Notes under the pieces: model-generated | Database searches by the model: none | What the model saw: only the letters and a program-made list of their open reading frames with translations | Told to the model about the DNA's origin: nothing | Assembly: GCA_016649785.1 (NCBI GenBank) | Contig: JAENXB010000003.1 | Location: forward strand, 1-32,155 | Source of the DNA: Flavobacteriaceae bacterium | GTDB taxonomy: Bacteria; Bacteroidota; Bacteroidia; Flavobacteriales; Flavobacteriaceae | DNA length: 32,155 bases | Direction of reading: 5' to 3' | Shown here: positions 1 to 8,273 of the stretch, piece by piece | Position numbering within the stretch: position 1 is the stretch's first letter | Layout: each line of letters starts with the position of its first letter | Program-made: the position numbers and the translations under genes

Positions 1-1023
1 GGTTCCATTATGCTGGTAGGTCCTTTATTGGGCCGCTTCGGGAGAGGTTATATCCCAAGACCCGGGGGCGATAAAATAGGCCGCCGCAGACTGGACACTC
101 ATTTTGAAGGTTTTATGAAATTGGGGGCTAAATTCCGTTATAATGATGAAGAGCGGTTTTATGGAGTTGAGGCTCCAAATGGGCTTACCGGCACCTATAT
201 GTTGCTGGAAGAAGCATCGGTAACCGGAACAGCTAATATCGTGATGGCCGCGGTTTGGGCAAAAGGAAAAACCACAATCTACAACGCAGCCTGCGAACCA
301 TATTTGCAACAACTTTGCAAAATGTTGAATTCCATGGGTGCAAAAATTGAAGGCATCGGTTCGAATTTATTACATATTGAAGGTGTTGAAAGCTTTACCG
401 GTTGTGAGCATACAATTTTACCGGATATGATAGAAATTGGCTCCTGGATTGGAATGGCAGCCATGACCCGGAGTGAAATTACCATAAAAAATGTCGGATG
501 GGACCACCTTGGCGTTATTCCGAATAACTTCCGAAAACTTGGAATTACCATTGAAAAAAGAAACGACGATATTTATATTCCTGCCCATACTGATGGATAT
601 GAAATTCAAAATTTTATTGATGGTTCTATAATGAACATAAGCGATGCTCCATGGCCAGGATTTACTCCCGATTTATTGAGTATTTTGCTGGTTGTCGCCA
701 CACAGGCAAGAGGAAGTGTACTTATTCATCAAAAAATGTTTGAAAGCAGATTGTTTTTTGTAGATAAGTTGATTGATATGGGGGCTAAAATAATATTGTG
801 CGATCCGCATCGTGCCACGGTAATTGGCCAGGATTTTAAATCTTTGTTAAGGGCTACCACCATGACTTCTCCCGATATTCGGGCAGGGGTTTCCCTTTTA
901 ATCGCCGCGATGTCTGCCCATGGTACATCAACCATTCATAATATTGAACAAATAGACCGGGGTTACGAAAATATAGATGAAAGGCTTTGTGCTATTGGTG
1001 CAAGAATAACACGTATTGAATAA
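1..1023 (+). CDS. murA: UDP-N-acetylglucosamine 1-carboxyvinyltransferase (5'-truncated by window edge)
   Basis: Frame is open from base 1 (GSIMLVGPLLGRFG...). EPSP-synthase-like fold motifs include RPGGDKIGRRRLDTHFEGF and PDMIEIGSWIGMAAM, with PWPGFTPDLLS and ATTMTSPDIRAG. Stop is at 1021-1023. Confidence 0.95.
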   Translation, partial: GSIMLVGPLLGRFGRGYIPRPGGDKIGRRRLDTHFEGFMKLGAKFRYNDEERFYGVEAPNGLTGTYMLLEEASVTGTANIVMAAVWAKGKTTIYNAACEPYLQQLCKMLNSMGAKIEGIGSNLLHIEGVESFTGCEHTILPDMIEIGSWIGMAAMTRSEITIKNVGWDHLGVIPNNFRKLGITIEKRNDDIYIPAHTDGYEIQNFIDGSIMNISDAPWPGFTPDLLSILLVVATQARGSVLIHQKMFESRLFFVDKLIDMGAKIILCDPHRATVIGQDFKSLLRATTMTSPDIRAGVSLLIAAMSAHGTSTIHNIEQIDRGYENIDERLCAIGARITRIE

Positions 1024-1036
1024 AACCTATTGAATA

Positions 1037-1076
1037 AAAAAAGGTGGTTTAAAATTAATTTTAAACCACCTTTTTC
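1037..1076. terminator. Bidirectional intrinsic terminator between convergent murA and the 1093-2547 gene
   Basis: Perfect palindrome AAGGTGGTTTAAAATT|AATTTTAAACCACCTT at 1041-1072, flanked by an A run and a T run. Confidence 0.85.
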
Positions 1077-1092
1077 TTTACCAGAAAAAAAC

Positions 1093-2547
1093 CTATTCTT
1101 TTTTTTCTAAAACAGGTTCCTTGTATCCAAATAAATTCTGATTTTTAATCATCTCGGAAGTAGATTCGGGTAACATCTTTTCCCATCCACTTTTTCCGTC
1201 ATTGATCATTTGTAAAATTTCCCTGGAGAAAATGTCTAAAAATTCAGGATTGTAATCTTTTATATCTAAAACTTTACCATTGTATTTAAAAAATTTGTAA
1301 AGTTCTTTCATACGGGGATGAACCTTTAAGTTTTCACTTGTAATAATTTCCCCGGTTTCATGATCTTTTAAAGGATATAAGTACACTTTTAAATCTTTAA
1401 AGAAGAGTTTGCCAAATGCTTCCAGGATACCTCCACTTAAGTGCCTATAGTATTTTTCGTCAAATATTTCAATCATGTTGTTTACACCCATCGCCAGTCC
1501 CATACGTTCCTTGGTATATCTGGAGAAATACTCTACCAATTTATAATATTCCTGGAAGTTGGAGATCATCACCGTTTGTCCCAAAGAACATAATAGCTTA
1601 GCCCTGTCCATAAAATCCAGCTCATTGATTTCTCCTTCAGCTCTTAAATTGGAAAGTGTAATTTCAAAGATTACTTGGGTATTTTCCTCAGACACCTTTT
1701 TCTCCTTGATGAAAAGTTCCAATGAGCCTTTGTAAATATCCATATTCACCTTTGTTACTGGTCTAAAACTTCCGCGTAAAGCGAGGATATTTTTTTTGTA
1801 AAGAATTTTGGCCGGTAAAACGTTATTGCCATCTGGTGCAAACATTACAGCATCGGTCATTCCGTTTTTTACCAATTGCAAACTCATCAAGCGGTTGTCC
1901 ACCTGTTCAAACCTGGGGCCCGAAAAGTTGATGGTATCAATTTCAATCTGGTCCTTATCAATATGATCGTATAAATACCTCAATAACTTTTTTGGGTTAT
2001 CGTATTTGTAGTATGCCCCATAAATCAGGTTTACACCTAGGGTTCCAAGTGTATTTTGTTGTAAACGGGCATCATTTTCATGAAAACGTATATGCAGGCT
2101 TATTTCGTTGTAATCTTCACCTGGCTCAACCTGATACCTTATGCCCACCCAACCGTGACCTTTGTACTGCTTGGCAAAATCTATTGTTGCGACAGTATTT
2201 GCGTAGCTAAAGAATAATTTATGTGGATGCTTGTCTCGTGTAATTCGCGCTTCGATCAAGTTGATTTCATGAGAGAGCATTTTTTTAAGCCTTCCTTCGG
2301 TAACGTAACGTTTATCGTCTTCTTCTCCATAAATGGCATCACTAAAATCTTTGTCGTAAGCACTCATAGCTTTCGCTATAGTACCTGAAGCACCACCAGC
2401 TCTGAAAAAATTCCTTACGGTTTCCTGTCCTGCTCCAATCTCGGAAAAGGTGCCATAAATATTTTCATTTAAATTGATGCGTAATGCTTTACTTTTAATT
2501 GAGGGAACATCTTCAAACTCCCTGTCCCCCATAATTGTAATTGGCAT
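1093..2547 (-). CDS. Conserved protein of unknown function (large Bacteroidota family; annotations elsewhere are inconsistent)
   Basis: Long ORF. The ATG at 2547 (MPITIMGDREFEDVPSIKSKALRINLN...) is preferred. The ORF-track start at 2583 is a TTG lying inside a TANNTTTG promoter element on this strand. Confidence 0.8.
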   Translation of the reverse strand: MPITIMGDREFEDVPSIKSKALRINLNENIYGTFSEIGAGQETVRNFFRAGGASGTIAKAMSAYDKDFSDAIYGEEDDKRYVTEGRLKKMLSHEINLIEARITRDKHPHKLFFSYANTVATIDFAKQYKGHGWVGIRYQVEPGEDYNEISLHIRFHENDARLQQNTLGTLGVNLIYGAYYKYDNPKKLLRYLYDHIDKDQIEIDTINFSGPRFEQVDNRLMSLQLVKNGMTDAVMFAPDGNNVLPAKILYKKNILALRGSFRPVTKVNMDIYKGSLELFIKEKKVSEENTQVIFEITLSNLRAEGEINELDFMDRAKLLCSLGQTVMISNFQEYYKLVEYFSRYTKERMGLAMGVNNMIEIFDEKYYRHLSGGILEAFGKLFFKDLKVYLYPLKDHETGEIITSENLKVHPRMKELYKFFKYNGKVLDIKDYNPEFLDIFSREILQMINDGKSGWEKMLPESTSEMIKNQNLFGYKEPVLEKKE

Positions 2548-2579
2548 AGAATAATGTTTTGGTGATAATATTAAGTATG

Positions 2580-2587
2580 ACAAAGGT
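2580..2587 (-). promoter_or_regulatory. Putative Bacteroidetes -7 element (TACCTTTG on the minus strand)
   Basis: Plus strand reads CAAAGGTA at 2581-2588 region, whose reverse complement TACCTTTG matches TAnnTTTG upstream of the 2547 ATG. The -33 box is not clear. Confidence 0.35.
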
Positions 2588-2621
2588 AGTGAAACGGTAA
2601 GCTACAGAAAATAAATATACT

Positions 2622-2629
2622 TACTTTTG
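2622..2629 (+). promoter_or_regulatory. Putative Bacteroidetes -7 element (TACTTTTG)
   Basis: Exact TAnnTTTG match about 16 nt before the proposed TTG start of the MBL hydrolase. It is divergent from the minus-strand element. Confidence 0.4.
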
Positions 2630-2644
2630 TAAAAAATAACTCTT

Positions 2645-3406
2645 TTGGTAATAACATTTTTGGGTACTGGTACTTCACAGGGCATTCCGGTAATAGGAAG
2701 CAATCATCCTGTATGTTTAAGCACTGATCCCAAGGATAAACGATTACGGGTTTCGGCCCTTGTGGAATATAAAGGTTATACTATTTTAATAGATTGCGGC
2801 CCCGATTTCAGGGCGCAAATGCTCACCAATCAAATCACACATATAGATGCCATTCTATATACCCATGAGCATAACGACCACACTGCGGGCTTGGACGATA
2901 TCCGGCCGTATTTTTTCAGGCAGGGGGATATTCCCATCTACGCTCATAAAAGGGTACTGGATTCTCTTAAGAAACGATTTGATTATATTTTTGAAAGTGA
3001 AAACAAATATCCCGGGGCTCCAAGTGTAGTCGTCAATGAAATTCAAAATACACCTTTTAAATTTAAGGAACTCGATATTATCCCCGTAAATGTTATGCAC
3101 AACCGGGTGCAAGTTTTTGGTTACAGGTTGGAGGATTTCGTTTATTTAACCGATGTAAAAACAATTGAAGAAGAAGAAATCGAAAAACTCATGGGTGTTA
3201 AAGTGCTGGCAATTAACGCTTTGAGAATAGAGAAGCATCATTCTCATTTTAATTTAGAGGATGCTCTGGAGTTTATAAACAATGTGAAACCGGAACGCGC
3301 CTATATTATCCATATCAGCCATGTAATGGGTTTCCATAAGGATGTCCAGGCACAATTGCCGGAAAATGTTTTTCTGGCCTATGATAACCTTAAAATCACA
3401 ATATAA
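2645..3406 (+). CDS. MBL-fold metallohydrolase, PhnP-like
   Basis: FLGTGTSQGIPVIG N-terminus, THEHNDHTAGLDD (HxHxDH metal motif), and later HHSHFN and HISH motifs. Start codon is TTG. Confidence 0.9.
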   Translation: MVITFLGTGTSQGIPVIGSNHPVCLSTDPKDKRLRVSALVEYKGYTILIDCGPDFRAQMLTNQITHIDAILYTHEHNDHTAGLDDIRPYFFRQGDIPIYAHKRVLDSLKKRFDYIFESENKYPGAPSVVVNEIQNTPFKFKELDIIPVNVMHNRVQVFGYRLEDFVYLTDVKTIEEEEIEKLMGVKVLAINALRIEKHHSHFNLEDALEFINNVKPERAYIIHISHVMGFHKDVQAQLPENVFLAYDNLKITI

Positions 3407-3903
3407 TGCTCGGTAAAATTTATATGTACCTATTTTTCTTCATGTTGCTTTTCACGATCTTTATCTATGTAAACGATAAAAAGATCCTGGATGCAAAAGA
3501 GGAAAAAATTGAAAATTTACAGGAAAAACTATCAGAGGCTGAAATTAAAAATGAAGCCCTCACCAGCGAAAATTTAAGTTTGAATTATTTTTCTTTAGCT
3601 CAAAATGAAGAAGCTATTTCATATTTCGATAACTTGAGTATAAACGCTGTAGAACTTGCGAGTGCGGTAGAAGATGAAATAATAGGCAGAAATAAAGCAG
3701 GGGAGGATAATGACCTGGTTCCGTTTAAAGGAATGGAAGGCGTGATGCGGATCAATAAAGTAAAAGTCTTAAACCACAAATGGATCATCGCCGATTTTAC
3801 CGATGGCACCTACTGGGGTGAAGTTTTGATCTCCTATGAAATTGACAAAGAAAATAACCTGAACTTCACTACCGAAAAATCATTTTTATATCCAGTCGAG
3901 TAG
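3406..3903 (+). CDS. Hypothetical membrane-anchored coiled-coil protein
   Basis: N-terminal TM segment (YLFFFMLLFTIFIYV) followed by a heptad-like coiled coil. Start ATG overlaps the preceding stop (TAATG). Confidence 0.75.
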   Translation: MLGKIYMYLFFFMLLFTIFIYVNDKKILDAKEEKIENLQEKLSEAEIKNEALTSENLSLNYFSLAQNEEAISYFDNLSINAVELASAVEDEIIGRNKAGEDNDLVPFKGMEGVMRINKVKVLNHKWIIADFTDGTYWGEVLISYEIDKENNLNFTTEKSFLYPVE

Positions 3904-3907
3904 AGGG

Positions 3908-3956
3908 AAGTACGAAGTACGAGTGAAAAGGAAATAAGAGGAAAGAGGAAAGATCA
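3908..3956. repeat. Degenerate heptanucleotide (purine-rich) repeat array
   Basis: Reads in 7-nt phase: AAGTACG AAGTACG AGTGAAA AGGAAAT AAGAGGA AAGAGGA AAGATCA. Confidence 0.6.
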
Positions 3957-3966
3957 TTTCGCCACA

Positions 3967-4015
3967 TCTCTATTTTCTCTTCTCTATATTCTCTTATCTA
4001 AGATCTAAATTCTCT
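3967..4015. repeat. Degenerate heptanucleotide (pyrimidine-rich) repeat array
   Basis: Reads in 7-nt phase: TCTCTAT TTTCTCT TCTCTAT ATTCTCT TATCTAA GATCTAA ATTCTCT. It runs into the 3' end of the hydrolase gene. Confidence 0.55.
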
Positions 4016-4664
4016 GTATTAACCATTTCCTAAATTCCATAAAATTTTGCGGGGCAACTCCATGACCTACCGGAAATTCAGAATAAGTGTGATTTATCCC
4101 CAATTCCTTCAGCAATATTGGCGCTTTTCTTCCCCAGGTTACTGGGATTACCTGATCCTGGCTGCCGTGAGAAGCATAAATTGATAAGTTGGAAAAATCA
4201 TTTTTAGCATAATCCTTTTCTAAAAGTTCCTCATTAATGTATCCGCTTAAAGCAATCACATTTTTAATTTTTTCAGGATGATTTAATGCAACCGCATAAG
4301 CTAAAATAGTGCCCTGGCTGAACCCTAACAAGCTTATGTTTTCCGGATTTATAGGATAGTTTGCAATAACTTCATCTATAAAATCCGCGATTTTATCCCT
4401 GGATTCCCGGGCCTGAACATTATCGCTGAATTTTCCTGCAGTGGCGTCAAAATTAATTGCGTACCATGCATTACCGTATGGAGGCAGGGAATACGGAGCC
4501 CTAACCGAAATTATAAAGAGCTCTTCCGGTAATTCATTTGCAAATGAAAAAAGGTCGTTTTCATCGCTTCCGTACCCGTGCAACATAATGAGCGTAGGCG
4601 CTTTTTCCTTCTTAATTGAAGGTTCTTTGATAATATGATATAAAGAGAGTTGTTTTGGAGTCAT
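4005..4664 (-). CDS. Alpha/beta hydrolase (phospholipase/carboxylesterase family)
   Basis: MLHGYGSDENDL, LLGFSQGT nucleophile elbow (GFSQG), SHGSQDQVIP and PVGHG motifs. ATG at 4664 (MTPKQ...) is favoured because it forms a TAATG overlap with the upstream gene. Confidence 0.88.
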   Translation of the reverse strand: MTPKQLSLYHIIKEPSIKKEKAPTLIMLHGYGSDENDLFSFANELPEELFIISVRAPYSLPPYGNAWYAINFDATAGKFSDNVQARESRDKIADFIDEVIANYPINPENISLLGFSQGTILAYAVALNHPEKIKNVIALSGYINEELLEKDYAKNDFSNLSIYASHGSQDQVIPVTWGRKAPILLKELGINHTYSEFPVGHGVAPQNFMEFRKWLIQRI

Positions 4665-4990
4665 TAGCTTATTGTACTGAACCATTTTTGAAATTTGTCT
4701 CCCAATAACGGGACTTCTTTTTGTTCTCCCTGGAGAGCGGTTATAAACCCATAACCCCACAGGACAATAATAAAAACATAGAATGCCCAGGAAATCATCC
4801 AACTGTCAAAAATACTTATCAGGGCTCCCAATAAATAGAACGTGATGTGAATTCCCAGTGCCTGCCTGATATGAAAACTGGCGAAGGTATTTTTGGTGTC
4901 ATTATTCATGAAATAGGCTATAATGGTCCCAATTATAGTAAGGTAAGCTACAATAGCGGTAGTTTTTCCTGTTTCAGCCGTTGTATTCAT
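4664..4990 (-). CDS. Small membrane protein, DUF4870-like
   Basis: About 108 aa with several hydrophobic segments; pattern FASFHIRQALGIHI...GYGFITALQGEQKEVPLLGDKFQKWF. Confidence 0.7.
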   Translation of the reverse strand: MNTTAETGKTTAIVAYLTIIGTIIAYFMNNDTKNTFASFHIRQALGIHITFYLLGALISIFDSWMISWAFYVFIIVLWGYGFITALQGEQKEVPLLGDKFQKWFSTIS

Positions 4991-5041
4991 AGTTTTGGTT
5001 AATTTTTTTTTCTGTTAGACAAAAATATCATTTTTTAAATC

Positions 5042-6298
5042 TTATTCAGAGATCACAAAGTTATTTCCGGAAATAATCCCGTACACTTTTCCCTTTAAAG
5101 TCGAATTTAAAAAAATACTGTTTTTGGAGGAGGAATGTATATTCTGCGAAGTGAAAACATACTTTCCTTCCGGGGTAAAGAGGCTTAAATTTGCCTTGTT
5201 TCCTTCTTTAATTTCCGGCTCCGGAATCCCAAAACGCACTCTTCCTTTTGTTAAAAACGCGATGGTTTCTTCCAGGGAGAAGACATTTAACAAGCTTCCA
5301 AATGCCGATTCCAAACCGATGGTCCCGTATAAAGCGTTTTCAAATTCCACTTTTTTATGTTCTATGTCAATAGGGTTGTGGTCTGATGTCACCATATCTA
5401 TAGTCCCATCTTTCAAGCCTTTAATCAGCGCTTTTGTATCTTTTTTGGTTCTAAGTGGAGGCAAAACCTTCACATTGGTGTCAAATTCCAATAACAGTTC
5501 ATCGGTAAATACAAGATTGTGAATGGCCACACTGCAGCTTACATCCAATCCTTTCTTTTTCGCATCCCTGATAAGTCTTACCGAATTTTCAGTAGAAATA
5601 GTGGGGATATGCAATTTTCCGCCAGTGTATTCCAAAATGGCGAGATCCCGGGTAATTTGTAGTTCTTCTGCCAGTGCAGGGATTCCCATCAAACCTAAAC
5701 GCGTGCTATTCGATTCCTCATTTACCAATCCTTTTCCAGCAATTAGATTATCCTGCGGAAAAGATTGAACCAAACCTCCAAAATTTTGTACATACAGAAG
5801 TGCCAATTTCAATAAATTTGGGTGCATCACTCCGCGTTTGTAATCGCCAAATGAAATTGCTCCACCCTGGTGCATATCGAAAATTTCTGCCAGGTCTTTT
5901 CCTTCAGATTTTCGGGTTAAAGCGCCTATTGGAAACAATTCCACAGGCTGGTTTTTTGCTTTTGATTGCACTGAAGTTATCGCTCCGTTATCATCTATCA
6001 CGGGATTGGTATTTGGATTCAGGGCAATTTGTGTAAATCCGCTGCTGGCTGCGGTCTTTAATCCGTTGGAAATGGTTTCCCGTTCTTCAAATCCCGGTTC
6101 CCCAAAACAAACACTGCTGTCAAACCAACCCGGGGAAACGTGTAGATCCTTAAGATTGATCTCTCTGTCTAAACCGGAAATTTTAAGGGAGGTTCCTATT
6201 TTATCGATTTTTCCTCCATTGATAAAAATATCCATCGTTTTTTTATGGTGGCCGGAATTTGGATCTATAATTTTAGCCGATTTGAGAAGTACTTTCAT
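5042..6298 (-). CDS. Dihydroorotase-like amidohydrolase (metal-site variant, possibly non-catalytic)
   Basis: GEPGFEERETISNGLKTAASSGFTQIALNPNTNPVID and SDHNPID match the DHOase family, but the canonical DxHxH reads DSSVC. Confidence 0.85.
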   Translation of the reverse strand: MKVLLKSAKIIDPNSGHHKKTMDIFINGGKIDKIGTSLKISGLDREINLKDLHVSPGWFDSSVCFGEPGFEERETISNGLKTAASSGFTQIALNPNTNPVIDDNGAITSVQSKAKNQPVELFPIGALTRKSEGKDLAEIFDMHQGGAISFGDYKRGVMHPNLLKLALLYVQNFGGLVQSFPQDNLIAGKGLVNEESNSTRLGLMGIPALAEELQITRDLAILEYTGGKLHIPTISTENSVRLIRDAKKKGLDVSCSVAIHNLVFTDELLLEFDTNVKVLPPLRTKKDTKALIKGLKDGTIDMVTSDHNPIDIEHKKVEFENALYGTIGLESAFGSLLNVFSLEETIAFLTKGRVRFGIPEPEIKEGNKANLSLFTPEGKYVFTSQNIHSSSKNSIFLNSTLKGKVYGIISGNNFVISE

Positions 6299-8211
6299 TT
6301 AAAATATTTTAAGAGTAGTGTTTCAATGATTAGAAAGAGCAATGCAAAAGTAACAAACCATTTCCAAAAAGTACCGACTTCTTTTTTAAAACCGGCAGAG
6401 TTAAAAAATTCAGGAAGCTCTTTAATAATCTCAATGTTTTCAGCATTTTTTATCTCCTTATAAACCAGTTTGCTTTCGTCTCTGTCAACATTAAAACTGA
6501 TCCCGGAAACCAATTGTTCTTTATTATTTATGCTGAAATTTCCCGGTTCATTGGGCAGTTCATCAATAATGATCTCAACCTTATTTGAAAATCGTTTTTG
6601 CTGCGGAATGAAATTGGAAGTTTCAGAACTGATCTGCAAAATTTGATCGCCCTGAATTTCTACAGGAACCTCGATCTTGTTAATTTTCCCCGGATAATAG
6701 TATAATTGTACAGGCCTGATCGCCGATGCTCCTATGTTGTAAAAAGTTGGGACCACCAATGGAGATTGGGTGAAATTAGTGTTTTTTTGATTTAGTGGAG
6801 CGGTAAAAAAATAATTTCCGTCAAGATCAAATAAAAACGCTTTCTCATCCTGAAAAGACAAAATAGGAATATTTCCTGATTTCAGAAGGAATGTGACCTG
6901 GACTTTGGGATATTCAAAATTGCGAATTTGTTCCTCAAAAACCCCCGTAAATAACGGATGTTTAAAAGAGATCCCGGTAACTAATTTTTCCTGTTCCTGC
7001 TTGTTCTCAAAACCGCTAACTCCTAATCTTCGCATAAATAACCGGTAATTTTGATCGGTATCTTCAGCAGATGGAATTACGATAAAAACCACATTTTCTT
7101 CATATTTTTTCTGAAGGGAGCTTAAAAGGGAACCGGATAATTCTGCAACTTCATTTAAAACCACAACCTGGGAGGCGGCAAGTTTATTGTAATCTATGGC
7201 ATTTACAGGCATTGCCCTGTATTCAAATTCCGGGGAGGTGAAGATTCGATTTAAAAACCCGTCTTCTGCATTATTAATGCTGCTTATCAGTATTGGATTT
7301 GCTTCATTAATTGTAAAAAATAAATTGTTGTCAAATTGAAGTCCGTTATCTTCAATTTTGATCAAACCATTCAAAATTGGTTTGTTCTCCAGGGGAAATT
7401 CGAGTTGCTGAAGTTTTTTTTCTGAAAAATCGATACTGGTTTTTCCTATCAAATTATCGCCGCTGTAAAGGGAAACCGGCGTGTTTTCAGGTTGATTTCC
7501 ACTATAACTGAGTTGTACATTTAAAATCCGGGTATCAATTGATTTACCTGTTATAAAAGCCGAATCCAGCTGAATATTTTCCAGACGCTCGGGACGCCGG
7601 GCAAGGGGATATAAGGTTATGTCTTCAGAATTAAATATTTTCGGAAATTTGAATTTCTCCTGAAAATCTGAGATCAGCAGCAGTTTTTTATGAGTGGTGG
7701 GATCGTTGGAAAAGATGTTTTTCGCCTTTAACAATACGGTTTCAAAATCGAGTTGAGAAACTGAATAGCCTATTTTCTGCAAGTCGCTTTTTCCTGCGCT
7801 TTTAAATTCATCTGTATTGGTGAATAAGGTAAAATCCCGGTCATCCGGAAGGTTTTCCAACAGTTCCTGAATACTGCGCTCCAGCAATCTGCCGCGTTGT
7901 CCTGTGGCCTGCATGCTGTAAGAATTATCCAGATAGATCACGGTTTCTATATTTTCCGCAGCAGGAGTTTCTGAAGGAAAATAAGGCTGGGCAAAAGCAA
8001 ATATTATGGAAGTTAAAATCAATAATCGGGTAGCCAGCACCAACCATTTTTTGAGGCGTGAACTTTTTCGGGTTTGCTGGGAAAGTTTTTTTAAAAATTT
8101 TACGTTGGTGAAATTCTCAGTTTGGAATTTGCGGAGCTGAAATAAATGGATAATTACGGGAATAATCAATAAGAAGAGGGCGTATAGTACTTCGGGCTGA
8201 TTAAACTGCAT
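6295..8211 (-). CDS. BatA-domain / VWA-like membrane protein
   Basis: N-terminal FNQPEVLYALFLLIIPVIIHLFQLRKFQ (aerotolerance regulator N-terminal type). IYLDNSYSM is MIDAS-like (DxSxS). C-terminal TM segment. ATGA overlap with the downstream gene. Confidence 0.85.
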   Translation of the reverse strand: MQFNQPEVLYALFLLIIPVIIHLFQLRKFQTENFTNVKFLKKLSQQTRKSSRLKKWLVLATRLLILTSIIFAFAQPYFPSETPAAENIETVIYLDNSYSMQATGQRGRLLERSIQELLENLPDDRDFTLFTNTDEFKSAGKSDLQKIGYSVSQLDFETVLLKAKNIFSNDPTTHKKLLLISDFQEKFKFPKIFNSEDITLYPLARRPERLENIQLDSAFITGKSIDTRILNVQLSYSGNQPENTPVSLYSGDNLIGKTSIDFSEKKLQQLEFPLENKPILNGLIKIEDNGLQFDNNLFFTINEANPILISSINNAEDGFLNRIFTSPEFEYRAMPVNAIDYNKLAASQVVVLNEVAELSGSLLSSLQKKYEENVVFIVIPSAEDTDQNYRLFMRRLGVSGFENKQEQEKLVTGISFKHPLFTGVFEEQIRNFEYPKVQVTFLLKSGNIPILSFQDEKAFLFDLDGNYFFTAPLNQKNTNFTQSPLVVPTFYNIGASAIRPVQLYYYPGKINKIEVPVEIQGDQILQISSETSNFIPQQKRFSNKVEIIIDELPNEPGNFSINNKEQLVSGISFNVDRDESKLVYKEIKNAENIEIIKELPEFFNSAGFKKEVGTFWKWFVTFALLFLIIETLLLKYFK

Positions 8212-8273
8212 GGTTTAATGGAATGTTTATCAAATATATAAAAACCTCATTAAACACAATGGTTTCAGGTGAG

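Noticed and set aside
4665-4802. N-terminal extension of the alpha/beta hydrolase ORF
   Set aside because: The extension overlaps the upstream DUF4870-like gene. The ATG at 4664 gives a TAATG junction and a normal hydrolase N-terminus.
5124-6463. Plus-strand ORFs antisense to the dihydroorotase-like and BatA genes
   Set aside because: Shadow ORFs of confident coding sequences with no recognisable motifs.
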